A stretch of 64,000 nt of DNA from Aporhodopirellula rubra (GTDB taxonomy: Bacteria; Planctomycetota; Planctomycetia; Pirellulales; Pirellulaceae). Shown here in pieces: positions 43,392 to 52,811 of the stretch (its first letter is position 1; every line of letters starts with the position of its first letter). The notes beneath the pieces were generated by a model. It was not told the DNA's origin and made no database searches. It was given only the letters and a program-made list of their open reading frames with translations. Where the stretch lies: assembly GCF_014192335.1 (NCBI RefSeq), contig NZ_JACHXU010000002.1, forward strand, positions 327,347 through 391,346, written 5' to 3'. The position numbers and the translations under genes are program-made.

Positions 43392-44888
43392 ATGCGGAAT
43401 CATTTCAGCAAGCTTGTGAGACTTGCAGTGTTCGGATTGTCAGCATCACTGGCGATGTCAACTCTGGTAGCGGTAGAACCTAAAGCACGCGACCGAACGA
43501 CGGAGATCCTGTCAGCAAACAGCCTGTCGAGTGTGGTCCGTCAGGTTGCTGATGACGTTTCACCTTCGATTGTGACGGTCTACGCACTTCGCGGCCCACG
43601 CATGACGGCTCCGATGCGATGGCGTGAAGAAGCAAAGTTGCCGCAGCCATTCCACTCGCCGAATCACCAGCACGCAGCGTCGTTTAACAGCCATTCGGCT
43701 GACGACCAAGGATCAGGCGTCATCATCGACCGTCGCGGTTGTGTTCTGACATGCAGCCATGTGGTTGAAAATGCCGATGCCGTTTTCGTGCGAACCGCAG
43801 ATGGTCGGAAATTCCACGCCGAAGCCGTGATCTGTGATCCGCAATCCGACATCGCAATCATCAAGCTCGAAATTGCTGAAAACCTGCCGGAAGCTAAGCT
43901 GGCCGACTCAGATGATCTCTCGGTCGGCGATTGGGTCGTCTCACTTGCATCCCCCTACGACCTGCAGCGCAGTGTCAGTGCCGGGATCATCAGTTCGACG
44001 CGGCGTTGGGTCGCAAGCTCGCCACACCCGTTGATTCAGAATGATGCGGCGACAAACCCAGGCAGCTCGGGAGGTACGTTGTTGAACCTGCGAGGCGAGG
44101 TGATCGGAATTATCGAAGGAGCATTCACGACTTCCGGCGAGTTTCAGGGCATCGGCTTTGCAACACCCATCAACATCGCCAGGAATATCGCCGAGCAACT
44201 GCAAACCAAGGGCTATGTGGAACGGGGATATTTCGGATTTGAAACCCAACCACTGACTCCCGAAATGGCATCGCTGATTGATTCCTCTGTGAACGCTGGT
44301 CTGTATGTCAAGGATGTCCAGAGAAACTCACCGGCCAATCATGCGGGTCTGCGTGAAGGTGACGTAATAACGAAGTTTGATGGCAAGCCGATCAACCAGT
44401 CGTTTGATCCAGCTACTTTGACTGCCGATACCGAACCGGGTAAGAGCCATATCATGTCAGTGCTTCGCGAACACAAGGTCGTCGAGATTGAAATGCGGAT
44501 GCAACAACCACCTCGGGAAGTTGGACCGATTCAATCAGAGATGTCACCCAACGGACCGTTCGAGTATTTGGATTCGTCGCTCGGCCTGGGGCTTTCAAGT
44601 CTAAACACGTCCTTAATTAACGAATTGGAGCTTCCTGGCTACGCACACGGTGCTTTGATCACACAAGTGGTGTTCGGTAGTGATGCGTATCGTGAGGGAG
44701 TCGCCGCTGGCATGGCAATTGCTCGCGTCAACGATACGACCATCCATGACGTTGACGAATATCGCGAAGTGACAAGCAAGCTGGACCGCAAAAAGCCGGT
44801 TCTTTTGCTCCTTCAATCAAACCAGGGAAAGCATCTTGTCATGCTTCACACGAGCCGGAAAGAGAATGATGGAAAAGGAAAAAATTGA
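43392..44888 (+). CDS. HtrA/DegP-like serine protease with two PDZ domains
   Basis: A 498-residue exported protease: signal segment (about 1-27), trypsin-like domain (about 45-265) with catalytic His123 (TCSHVV), Asp153 (SDIAII) and Ser226 (GSSGGTL; the usual sequence is GNSGGPL), then two PDZ domains (about 270-355 and 385-490). It would degrade or refold damaged periplasmic proteins, as expected under metal stress. A His-containing loop (PNHQHAASFNSHS) precedes the catalytic domain. Its 3' end overlaps the start of the P1B-ATPase gene by 23 nt. Confidence 0.92.
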   Translation: MRNHFSKLVRLAVFGLSASLAMSTLVAVEPKARDRTTEILSANSLSSVVRQVADDVSPSIVTVYALRGPRMTAPMRWREEAKLPQPFHSPNHQHAASFNSHSADDQGSGVIIDRRGCVLTCSHVVENADAVFVRTADGRKFHAEAVICDPQSDIAIIKLEIAENLPEAKLADSDDLSVGDWVVSLASPYDLQRSVSAGIISSTRRWVASSPHPLIQNDAATNPGSSGGTLLNLRGEVIGIIEGAFTTSGEFQGIGFATPINIARNIAEQLQTKGYVERGYFGFETQPLTPEMASLIDSSVNAGLYVKDVQRNSPANHAGLREGDVITKFDGKPINQSFDPATLTADTEPGKSHIMSVLREHKVVEIEMRMQQPPREVGPIQSEMSPNGPFEYLDSSLGLGLSSLNTSLINELELPGYAHGALITQVVFGSDAYREGVAAGMAIARVNDTTIHDVDEYREVTSKLDRKKPVLLLLQSNQGKHLVMLHTSRKENDGKGKN

Positions 44889-47343
44889 ACTGAAATTGCT
44901 TCTGCCAACGGTAAGCGACTCAGGCGATGCCTGCGTCGATCGCTTGGCGGCCCTACTCACCGCAAAGATGGGCATCGACGCGGCACATGCAATTCAGTCG
45001 GAGGACGATACGCCTGGGCAGATCTGCGTTCACTACGATCCGAATGTGGTTTCGACTGGTGAAGTGCGAGAATTGGCAATACGAGCCGGTGTCGAATTGG
45101 ATCAGCGATACGGTCACTGGCTCAGTAAGTCGCGTTCAACCCACGCCCGCCGTTCCTCGGCGATCGAGTCGCGACTGGGACGCTTGGATGGAGTTCTCGA
45201 AGCAGTTGTGTCACCCGATGGAGCTGTTCGCGTCGAGTACGATAAACAGATCATCGACGATTCTGCGATCGCCGGTGCTCTGAGCGAATGGACCGGCGAA
45301 ACAATAGAGGTTGGCGACGACCACGCTGGGCATGACCACGACGATGAAGGTCACGAATCCGACCACGACCACTCGGGACACGATCATGCTCACGGCGGCA
45401 TCTTCGGCCCCAAATCAGAACTGATCTTCGCAATTCTCTGCGGCGTGTTCTTGTTGGTCGGATGGCTGATCGAAACGTTTGCAGATCTTAACGAATGGAT
45501 TTCGCTGGGTTGTTACGTTGCAGCCTATATGTTTGGCGGTTACTACACGGTCACCGAAGCGATTGAAAAGATCCGAGCTGGCAAATTCGAGATCGACTTC
45601 TTGATGATCGTCGCCGCGGCCGGTGCAGCGTCACTCGGTGCCTGGGCCGAAGGAGCGCTCTTGCTGTTCCTGTTCAGCATCGGCCACGCTCTGGAAGGCT
45701 ACGCAATGGGCAAAGCCAAGCGTGCCATCGAAGCCTTGTCCGAACTCGCACCACGAACGGCTCGCGTGCGACGGGATGGCACCGAAACGGAAGTTCCGGT
45801 TGAAGAGTTGGTCGTTGGAGATATCGTCGTCATCAAGCCCGATGAACGAGTTCCCGCCGATGGCTTCGTGATCGCTGGGGAATCCAGCGTCAACCAAGCA
45901 CCAATCACGGGCGAAAGCGTTCCCGTCGATAAACGCCCAGTCGACGATGTTGACGCCGCAGCGGCGGACCCTGAATCACTTTCCGCTGAATATCGTGCCT
46001 TCGCTGGCACCATCAATCAATCCGGCTCCATCGAAATCCAGGTCACGAAAACGGCTGCGGAAAACACGCTCGCCCGCGTCGTCACGATGGTCAGCGAAGC
46101 AGAAACGCGAGTCTCGCCGACACAAAAATTCACGAAGAAGTTTGAACGCTACTTTGTTCCATCGGTCATCACTGGCGTAGTGCTTCTGATGTTCGCACCG
46201 TTGGTCGTCGACGAAAGTTTCAGCGATTCATTCTACCGAGCGATGGCTGTTCTCGTCGCGGCAAGCCCCTGTGCCCTGGCGATCGCAACGCCCAGCGCCG
46301 TTCTGAGCGGGGTTGCCCGAGCAGCTCGTGGCGGAATCCTTGTCAAAGGCGGCGGGCCACTGGAGAGTCTTGGCAGTCTCGACGCGATCGCATTCGACAA
46401 AACGGGAACATTGACCGAAGGCGAACCCAAAGTCACCGACGTTCGCACGGCGGATGGCGTCGATGAATCGGAACTCTTGCGTGTCGCCATCGCCGTTGAA
46501 GACCTCAGCAAACACCCGCTCGCCAAAGCCGTCGTTCGAGACGGGAAGAAGAAGTTGGAAGAAGGCGAGAACGGGAGTGGGGGAAATGTCCCAGAAGCGA
46601 CCGATCTGAAGAGCATTACTGGACGTGGAATTCAAGCGACCGTCGAAGGCGACTTGGTTCACATTGGCAAAGACGACCTATTCACAGAAGTCGATGGTCC
46701 GCCGCTTCCCGATAGCGTGCGTTCAATCGTCGAGTCGCTCGAACAGAACGGGCGCACGACGATGATTGTACGTCGAGGCGACCGTTATCTCGGCGTCATC
46801 GGACTGATGGACACACCACGCGAAGCATCCAAACGAACGATCGCAAAGCTACGTGAACTCGGCATCGAGCGGATGATCATGATCTCCGGCGACAATCAAC
46901 AAGTCGCCGACGCGGTCGCCAAGGAAGTCGGACTCGACGAAGCCCGTGGCGACCTGATGCCCGACGACAAAGTCGCCGAGATCAAGAAGCTGCAAAGCGA
47001 AGGCGGAGTTGCGATGGTAGGTGACGGAGTCAACGACGCCCCCGCGATGGCATCTGCGTCCGTCGGCATCGCCATGGGAGCCGCCGGAAGCGACGTTGCT
47101 CTGGAAACCGCCGACGTCGCACTGATGGCCGACAACCTCGACCACCTCCCGCTCGCCATCGGCCTGAGCCGAGCCACCCGCCGCATCATCCGTCAAAACC
47201 TATGGATGAGTCTCGGCATGGTCGCCTTCCTCGTCCCCGCGACATTGCTTGGCCTCAACATCGGCCCCGCAGTTGCGCTGCACGAAGGCAGCACCCTCGT
47301 CGTCGTCTTCAACGCCCTGCGACTACTCGCGTACAAGCAATAG
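44866..47343 (+). CDS. P1B-4-type heavy-metal P-type ATPase with His-rich N-terminus
   Basis: An 825-residue ATPase from ATG 44866 (MMEKEKIEL). The N-terminal part has two HMA-like folds without CxxC and a His/Asp stretch (about 150-180, DHAGHDHDDEGHESDHDH). Membrane and catalytic marks: TGES (about 345), SPCALAIATPS (about 466), DKTGTLTEG (about 513), GDGVNDAP (about 720) and HEGSTLVVVFNALR in TM8 (about 806). The SPC and HEG motifs place it in P1B-4 (cobalt, zinc, iron or related). It overlaps the HtrA gene by 23 nt and belongs to the same transcript. Confidence 0.93.
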   Translation: MMEKEKIELKLLLPTVSDSGDACVDRLAALLTAKMGIDAAHAIQSEDDTPGQICVHYDPNVVSTGEVRELAIRAGVELDQRYGHWLSKSRSTHARRSSAIESRLGRLDGVLEAVVSPDGAVRVEYDKQIIDDSAIAGALSEWTGETIEVGDDHAGHDHDDEGHESDHDHSGHDHAHGGIFGPKSELIFAILCGVFLLVGWLIETFADLNEWISLGCYVAAYMFGGYYTVTEAIEKIRAGKFEIDFLMIVAAAGAASLGAWAEGALLLFLFSIGHALEGYAMGKAKRAIEALSELAPRTARVRRDGTETEVPVEELVVGDIVVIKPDERVPADGFVIAGESSVNQAPITGESVPVDKRPVDDVDAAAADPESLSAEYRAFAGTINQSGSIEIQVTKTAAENTLARVVTMVSEAETRVSPTQKFTKKFERYFVPSVITGVVLLMFAPLVVDESFSDSFYRAMAVLVAASPCALAIATPSAVLSGVARAARGGILVKGGGPLESLGSLDAIAFDKTGTLTEGEPKVTDVRTADGVDESELLRVAIAVEDLSKHPLAKAVVRDGKKKLEEGENGSGGNVPEATDLKSITGRGIQATVEGDLVHIGKDDLFTEVDGPPLPDSVRSIVESLEQNGRTTMIVRRGDRYLGVIGLMDTPREASKRTIAKLRELGIERMIMISGDNQQVADAVAKEVGLDEARGDLMPDDKVAEIKKLQSEGGVAMVGDGVNDAPAMASASVGIAMGAAGSDVALETADVALMADNLDHLPLAIGLSRATRRIIRQNLWMSLGMVAFLVPATLLGLNIGPAVALHEGSTLVVVFNALRLLAYKQ

Positions 47344-47387
47344 TCCCAAGTATTCCTCGCAAAGTCAGATTGATGAGCCGCACTGTT

Positions 47388-47402
47388 TACCCCCGGTGGG
47401 TA
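47388..47402. promoter_or_regulatory. CsoR-type operator before the ECF sigma gene
   Basis: TACCCCCGGTGGGTA: inverted half-sites TACCC and GGGTA around a G/C core, the pattern bound by CsoR/RcnR-family repressors. It ends 17 nt before the ATG at 47420. A CsoR gene is at 62258-62536. No test of binding is possible here. Confidence 0.5.
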
Positions 47403-47419
47403 TGTGTAGAATTGCGATA

Positions 47420-47974
47420 ATGGAGCCTTCGCATGAAAACACAGCTCAGAATTCGATTGACGAACCGACGGTGCAAGCCGCGTCGGTCGGTGATCGACGT
47501 GCGCTGCGCGACATCTACGAGGCGACCAGCGATCGGGTGTATCGGTTGATGGTGCGGATGGTCGGAATCCAAGATGCTGACGACCTGACCCAGCAGGTTT
47601 ACGTGCGAGCGTTCTCGAAGCTCAGCCAGTTCAGCGGCGACTCGAAGTTTGAGACCTGGTTGTATCGGCTAGCAACTAACGAAGCGTTGCAGCATCTGCG
47701 ACGTGAGAAGCATCGACGGACGAAGGAGTTGATCGTCGAGCCTGCGATGGGGGCAACCGACCAGGTCGAGCAAGACGAACGCGTCGAAATGGTTCGCCAC
47801 GCCCTCGATCAACTCGATCCAGAGCTACGGGCGATCTTCACGCTCAAAGAAGAAAGCGGTTTGTCGTACCAAGAGATCGCCCAGACCCTCGACATCCCCG
47901 AAGGTACGGTTGGGTCGAGGCTTACTCGGGCGCGGCGGGAATTGCGACGGTTGGTCGAAGATCGTGGGGAGTAG
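47420..47974 (+). CDS. ECF-type RNA polymerase sigma factor
   Basis: A 184-residue sigma-70 family factor. Region 2 is at about 32-95 (YEATSDRVYRLMVRMVG, DADDLTQQVYVRAFSKL, TWLYRLATNEALQHLRR) and region 4 at about 125-180 (LDQLDPELRAIFTLKEESG, YQEIAQTLDIPEGTVGSRL). No anti-sigma gene follows; the one in the window is at 10594. It lies 76 nt after the P1B-4 ATPase and behind a CsoR-like operator. Its target promoters are not known; the metal genes around it are natural candidates. Confidence 0.92.
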   Translation: MEPSHENTAQNSIDEPTVQAASVGDRRALRDIYEATSDRVYRLMVRMVGIQDADDLTQQVYVRAFSKLSQFSGDSKFETWLYRLATNEALQHLRREKHRRTKELIVEPAMGATDQVEQDERVEMVRHALDQLDPELRAIFTLKEESGLSYQEIAQTLDIPEGTVGSRLTRARRELRRLVEDRGE

Positions 47975-47997
47975 CGAGTGTCTTACCCCACGCTATT

Positions 47998-49710
47998 TCA
48001 ATAGGGGCAGCCGACTGTCCGATCCAATTGAGCGATGGTACCGGCCAGTGTCGCGTCGATGCGGGCGAGTTGGGTCTCGAACATCAACAGCTCGCGGTAG
48101 GTTTCGATCAGCGTGAAGAAGTCCGTGCGTTTGCCTCGGTAGTCGGCGATCGACAGTTTGAGCGTGTCTTCGGTACGCGGGATGATTCGTTCTTCGTAGA
48201 TGTTGCGTTGCTCGACCAGGGCGTCGGCTTGAACGATCAAGCGACGGATTTTTCCGTAAAGTTCATCTCGTTCGGCTTCCAGGCGTCGAGTCGTGCTACT
48301 GCGACGGTGAGCTGCTTCGCGGATTCCAGCGTTGATCTTCTGTCGCCAGATCGGCAATGTCGTTCCGAAGCTGACGCTGAGTTGATCGTTTCCGTTGGCC
48401 ACTGGACTAAGAACGTCATGGTTGTCGCTGACCAACCCCCAATTCAATCCGACACTGAAGTCTGGATACTGCTGCAAGCAAGCCAAGCGTTCTTTGTCGC
48501 GATCGCGTTGGATTTCCCACGCGAGGCCGCGTAGCTTCGGGTTGCACTGCTCGGCTAACGCGATCAGCTCTTCAATTTGCTGTGGAGTATCAGTGATGCC
48601 GAGTTCTTCCGTTGCTTCGGGAAGAATGCCGATGGGTTGCTGAAGCAAAGTAGCGAGGTCAGCTTGGGCAACCAGCTTTTGTTTCGCAAGCGTGATGAGT
48701 TGTTCGTCGAGCCGATCGGTTTCGAGTTGGGCACGCAGCACGTCTTGTTGAGAACCGCCGCTGCGGTAGCGTGCCTCGGCGACATCCGTCAGGTCAGCGA
48801 CGAGGCCTTTGGTTTCCTCGATGATGTCGATCGCTCGGGTCGCGAACCAGACTTCGTAGTAGGCGAGACGAACGGACTCGGTAATCTCGCGGGCAATCGC
48901 GTCGACTTCCGTTTGAGCGATTTGCACCTCGCGACTGGCAATCACCGCTTTGGTTTTCAGCTTGTCAGGAAACGGCACCATCTGGTTGACCGACATCTGA
49001 TTGCCGACTCGGCCGGCCGCGGTTTGAATGGCGTTGTCGTGCAAAGGCCAGAAGGTGTTGTTGAATGTCGGGTCGGGCAAGGCTTTGGCTTGCGGGATTA
49101 CATTGGAGGCTGCAGCAACACGTTGCCTGGCGGCGAGGATTTTTGGGTGGCGTGCGAGTGCGGTGCCAACAAAATACTCGACGGGTTGGCCGTAGGAAGG
49201 TTGAGAGTCAGAGAGAGCGGGAGTCGGGGAATTGTCTGTGTCGTCTTTGGACTCGTTCTTGTCTTTCTCTGAATCGTCGTTCTCGGTCTTCTTCTCTCTA
49301 GTGCCGTCGTCACCTTCATCTTTCACGTCCGGATCATTTTCCTTCTCCCCATCTCCCCGACTACTCTTCTCGCCATCTTCCTTGGGCGGATCGAGTTGCA
49401 GAAAGTCTCCGAAACTTCGTTTGCCGTCTTCCGTGGGTGGCTGTGCGAAGACGGCGGGCGATGCGATCACCACCCCGTCGTTGTAGCCGGCGGGCTGAAT
49501 GGCCCCTGTTTCCGGTTCGCTAAGGACTTGCTGCCAATCGACGTCGCTAGTCGCGACCGAAGTTGGGTTCGACTTGGCGGACGCAGCGGTGACTTTTGCT
49601 ACTTGAACACCACGCTGGGAGGCACAACCGGACACCGATGCGGCAACCAATGCTGCTAGCAGCAGGCGCTTCGCTTGGGTAGTTCCGAGTCTCGAAGAAT
49701 GCCGATCCAT
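47998..49710 (-). CDS. TolC-family outer-membrane efflux lipoprotein with acidic linker
   Basis: A 570-residue outer-membrane factor. Lipobox VSGC (Cys29). A long charged linker (about 100-165) is very rich in Asp, Glu and Lys (DDGTREKKTENDDSEKDK), which is unusual. Two TolC halves follow (about 170-345 and 355-560) with helices ESVRLAYYEVWFATRAID, GSQQDVLRAQLETDRLD and RRLIVQADALVEQRNIYE. It ends DRTVGCPY. Transcribed opposite to its neighbours; the Cys-rich leader of efflux operon 4 starts 133 nt away on the other strand. It probably serves that system. Confidence 0.92.
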   Translation of the reverse strand: MDRHSSRLGTTQAKRLLLAALVAASVSGCASQRGVQVAKVTAASAKSNPTSVATSDVDWQQVLSEPETGAIQPAGYNDGVVIASPAVFAQPPTEDGKRSFGDFLQLDPPKEDGEKSSRGDGEKENDPDVKDEGDDGTREKKTENDDSEKDKNESKDDTDNSPTPALSDSQPSYGQPVEYFVGTALARHPKILAARQRVAAASNVIPQAKALPDPTFNNTFWPLHDNAIQTAAGRVGNQMSVNQMVPFPDKLKTKAVIASREVQIAQTEVDAIAREITESVRLAYYEVWFATRAIDIIEETKGLVADLTDVAEARYRSGGSQQDVLRAQLETDRLDEQLITLAKQKLVAQADLATLLQQPIGILPEATEELGITDTPQQIEELIALAEQCNPKLRGLAWEIQRDRDKERLACLQQYPDFSVGLNWGLVSDNHDVLSPVANGNDQLSVSFGTTLPIWRQKINAGIREAAHRRSSTTRRLEAERDELYGKIRRLIVQADALVEQRNIYEERIIPRTEDTLKLSIADYRGKRTDFFTLIETYRELLMFETQLARIDATLAGTIAQLDRTVGCPY

Positions 49711-49736
49711 GGCGTTCAGGTCCTGATGAGCTATAA

Positions 49737-49748
49737 TTGACGTGTCAA
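49737..49748. promoter_or_regulatory. TTGAC-GT-GTCAA near-palindrome in the divergent promoter region
   Basis: TTGACGTGTCAA, between the divergent TolC and Cys-rich leader genes (49711-49843). A preceding TATAAT (49732-49736 region, CTATAATTGA) could be part of a promoter. Candidate operator for both genes. Confidence 0.35.
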
Positions 49749-49843
49749 AGTTTGCCTAAACGGTTAATTCCTATTGAACTCTTCGGCCAAATTTCCGATA
49801 CAGTTCGTATACCGTGTATGGGTATCCTTTTCGGAAGGTCACA

Positions 49844-50398
49844 GTGAGTAACTCCCCCCTAATTCGCACCGCCGTTAATCTTTGTCTGATCGCTGCAATG
49901 GTGATTCAGCCGATGGCGTCGGTTGCTGCGCAGGGAACATGTGCTCAAGGTCAGTGCTGCGAGGCCCAAACGGTCTGCCACGCTTGCAAATGCTGTGAAG
50001 TGAAAACGGACGGCGAATTGTGTGGCTGCTGTAGTGGCAACGAAGAAGACGCCGGCAGTTGCTGCACGAAGAAATCCGAACGGCCAAAGCACGATGAGCT
50101 TTTCGGAGAAATCTCCGATGTCGTGCCTGAGCCACCGAAATCCGCCGACGATGAATTGGTTCAAGACCAAATTGCCTTATCATCGTGCATGTGCGGCCTT
50201 CGATCGGAACCGATGGCACCGGCACCTCATCGCGTCCCTGTTCCGCAGGTTCGTGAATTGGTCGTGATCGCGTATTTGGATCACGTCACCTCAGACGCTG
50301 GACTTTCCATTCGTCCAGATCAACTGAGTTTACGGCTGCCGATCGGCGACCACTCACCGCATTTCTCTCAGCGGTTTCTTTGCATCTGGCGCATCTAG
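49844..50398 (+). CDS. Secreted Cys-rich leader protein of efflux operon 4
   Basis: A 184-residue exported protein from GTG 49844 with GGAAGG upstream (an upstream GTG at 49814 is possible). Signal peptide (about 1-29), then a cysteine-dense zone (about 30-80): CAQGQCCEAQTVC, ACKCCEVKTDGELCGCC, AGSCCTKK. The second half (about 85-184) has a CMC pair (about 127-129), Pro/Val-rich stretch, a hydrophobic stretch and the end RFLCIWRI. Found ahead of the adaptor at 50677, like the proteins at 17951 and 32369. Copper-type binding or sensing is inferred. Confidence 0.65.
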   Translation: MSNSPLIRTAVNLCLIAAMVIQPMASVAAQGTCAQGQCCEAQTVCHACKCCEVKTDGELCGCCSGNEEDAGSCCTKKSERPKHDELFGEISDVVPEPPKSADDELVQDQIALSSCMCGLRSEPMAPAPHRVPVPQVRELVVIAYLDHVTSDAGLSIRPDQLSLRLPIGDHSPHFSQRFLCIWRI

Positions 50399-50565
50399 CG
50401 TCGTCTCGATAGGAGAGTTGCGCGCTCGTAGCTCTCCGATTTCAAGTTGGCTTTCACTCGAGTGATGCTGCGCGCTCATTTCGTGTGATGCCATTCCAGA
50501 TGCAATCCCTACGCGATCCGATTCGCGTCAATGAAACAATGAACCGGTCACAGCCTGGAGGCGAT
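50399..50565. other. Long leader of efflux operon 4, first part
   Basis: Between the Cys-rich gene and the hairpin at 50566. No gene; a GCGCGCTC motif occurs twice (about 50424 and 50470). No promoter identified. Confidence 0.3.
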
Positions 50566-50610
50566 GACTGGCTGATGATGCGATTCCCCCCGTCGCATCA
50601 TCGGCCAGTC
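50566..50610 (+). promoter_or_regulatory. 18-bp stem-loop in the leader of the efflux adaptor gene
   Basis: GACTGGCTGATGATGCGA (50566-50583) pairs with TCGCATCATCGGCCAGTC (50593-50610), one G-U pair, loop TTCCCCCCG. It ends 66 nt before the ATG of the adaptor. No T run follows, so it is more likely a post-transcriptional or attenuation element than a simple terminator. Confidence 0.6.
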
Positions 50611-50676
50611 ACCTCTTGAGCTGACGTCTGTGGATGGAACCACAAACGCAAGCCGGAAAACGCCGCGAGAACTGTC

Positions 50677-52800
50677 ATGAATCAGGACGAACCAATCAAA
50701 CCGGATGAAGCTGACGCTGATGACGAGATCAGCAACGTGGATGCGGACGCACCAACGGATAGCGAGCCAGCGGAAACTGCGGTCGAAGAATCGCCTACGC
50801 CAGTGGAAGCTCAATCCAACGCTACTCAAAGTGGTGGCGGGATGAAGTGGCTCATGCGCACGGGCGTGCAAGCCGCAACTGTCGTCATCGTCGCCGGTCT
50901 CGTGTTTTTCTTGCTCGGCGTCGCACAACGAACGAAGTGGTTGACTGCTGACGGATTTTCGGGCGGCAATGACGAAGCGGTCGCGGAAGCCGGCGTCGGC
51001 GAAGAAAAACGGTACATCTGTCCGATGATGTGCACGCCGCCTTCGACGGAGCCAGGACGATGTCCGGTTTGCGCAATGGAATTGGTCGAAGCGACTGGCG
51101 GCGGTGGTGGCGACGGCATCTCGGTCACAATTGAACCCTCAGCTCGTCGACTCGTTGGCATTCAAACCGCGATGTCAAAGATGGGCGAAGTCAACCGCAC
51201 GATTCGCACCATCGGTTCGATCGACTTCGACGAAAGTCAACTGTCGACGATCAGTGCGTACATCGACGGCCGTCTGGAAAAGATGTACGCAAACTATGCC
51301 GGTGTGAAAGTCAATGAAGGTGACGACCTAGCATTGATTTACAGTCCGCAGCTCTATACGGCCCAAACCGAGTTCATCACCAGCATGAACAGTGACGGGA
51401 AAATCGGACGCTTCCAAATTGCTGGCGGTGACCTCAACAAGATGGCTCGCGAGAATTTGGCTGAGCTTGGCATGACGCAAAGTCAGATCGACCAGTTGGG
51501 GAAGTCTGGCAAGCCGATGTCGCGCATCCGCATTAAGTCGCCGCAAAGTGGAACGGTCATTGAGAAGTCAGCCGTTGAGGGCGACTACGTCAAAACGGGA
51601 CACAAGCTCTATCGAGTCGCTGATCTCAGTAGCGTCTGGTTGATGCTTGATCTGTTCCCCGATGACGCTTCGGCAGTTCGATTCGGCCAACAAGTCGAAG
51701 CCGAGATTCAGTCGATGCCCGGCGAGGTGTTTACCGGTCGCGTCGCTTTCATCGATCCAACGGTTAACCCGAAGACTCGAACAGTTCGCGTCCGGGTCGA
51801 GATCATGAATTTCGATGGGAAGCTACGTCCGGGCGACTACGCCACCGCTCGCGTAACCGTGCCCGCGATTCCAATGGACCAGGTTTACGACCCGGCACTG
51901 GCGAACAAGTTCATCAGCCCGATGCACCCGCAAGTCATCCGCGACGAACCGGGCAAGTGCCCGCTGTGCGACATGGATTTGGTGCCAACGTCGCAACTTG
52001 GATTTGCGTCGCAGCCGTTGCCGATGCAGCAAGTCGTTACCGTTCCGCGTGACGCTGTGTTACTGGCAGGCGAGAATAGTGTGATCTATGTCGAAACCGA
52101 ACCAGGACGATTTGAGATTCGCCGAGTCACGGTCGGTCCGATGAATCGTAAGGAAGCAGTGATTGTCGAAGGTTTGTCCGCCGGCGAGACAGTCGCCACT
52201 GGCGGCAATTTCCTCATCGACTCGCAAATGCAGCTTGCCGGCAACCCATCGTTGATGGACCCAACGAAGGCACCAAGCTATTCGCCGGGACCGCTCGAGC
52301 TGCCTCAAGCGAATCCGGTCATGTTGGCGACCGACGCGGGAAAGCAGTTTGATCGCACCTACGACGCTTACTTTGAAATTCAGTGCGCGATGGCGGCGGA
52401 TCAGACTCCACCCCCGGTCGCACTGAATACGCTGATCGAAGGACTCCGCGAACTGGAAATGTCGGCGGAAGTTCCCGATGAGGCTCAACGCAGATTCGCG
52501 ACCGCTCGTCGCGCGGCGTCTCGCATGGATGGATCGTTGGAAACCGCTCGCGAAGCCTATCGCGGCGTCAGTCACGCAATGTTGAAAGCGGCGACGGTTG
52601 CTCGCGGTCCGAAGACGGCTGTGAAGCTAACGCATTATTACTGCCCGATGGTTCCCGGCGGCGGAGGCGATTGGATGCAGCCCGGCGGCGATTTGCAGAA
52701 CCCGTACTGGGGTAGCGAGATGCTGACCTGCGGCGAAGTCGTTCGTGACATGGCGATGCCGGTTGGCGAAGTTCCCTCGATCGCTCGCACCGTGCAGTAA
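50677..52800 (+). CDS. CusB-like efflux RND adaptor with two heavy-metal-binding domains
   Basis: A 707-residue adaptor. A long acidic cytoplasmic N-terminus (about 1-50) precedes a membrane helix (about 66-85). Metal domain 1 at about 113-138 reads CPMMCTPPSTEPGRCPVCAM and domain 2 at about 413-436 reads SPMHPQVIRDEPGKCPLCDM. The adaptor core lies between and after them (about 150-400, 445-520). The C-terminal DUF3347-like part (about 550-690) ends YYCPMVPGGGGDWMQ and NPYWGSEMLTC. Same build as the adaptor at 11518, so copper/silver export is inferred. The pump is 12 nt downstream. Confidence 0.9.
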   Translation: MNQDEPIKPDEADADDEISNVDADAPTDSEPAETAVEESPTPVEAQSNATQSGGGMKWLMRTGVQAATVVIVAGLVFFLLGVAQRTKWLTADGFSGGNDEAVAEAGVGEEKRYICPMMCTPPSTEPGRCPVCAMELVEATGGGGGDGISVTIEPSARRLVGIQTAMSKMGEVNRTIRTIGSIDFDESQLSTISAYIDGRLEKMYANYAGVKVNEGDDLALIYSPQLYTAQTEFITSMNSDGKIGRFQIAGGDLNKMARENLAELGMTQSQIDQLGKSGKPMSRIRIKSPQSGTVIEKSAVEGDYVKTGHKLYRVADLSSVWLMLDLFPDDASAVRFGQQVEAEIQSMPGEVFTGRVAFIDPTVNPKTRTVRVRVEIMNFDGKLRPGDYATARVTVPAIPMDQVYDPALANKFISPMHPQVIRDEPGKCPLCDMDLVPTSQLGFASQPLPMQQVVTVPRDAVLLAGENSVIYVETEPGRFEIRRVTVGPMNRKEAVIVEGLSAGETVATGGNFLIDSQMQLAGNPSLMDPTKAPSYSPGPLELPQANPVMLATDAGKQFDRTYDAYFEIQCAMAADQTPPPVALNTLIEGLRELEMSAEVPDEAQRRFATARRAASRMDGSLETAREAYRGVSHAMLKAATVARGPKTAVKLTHYYCPMVPGGGGDWMQPGGDLQNPYWGSEMLTCGEVVRDMAMPVGEVPSIARTVQ

Positions 52801-52811
52801 GGAAACGAACC

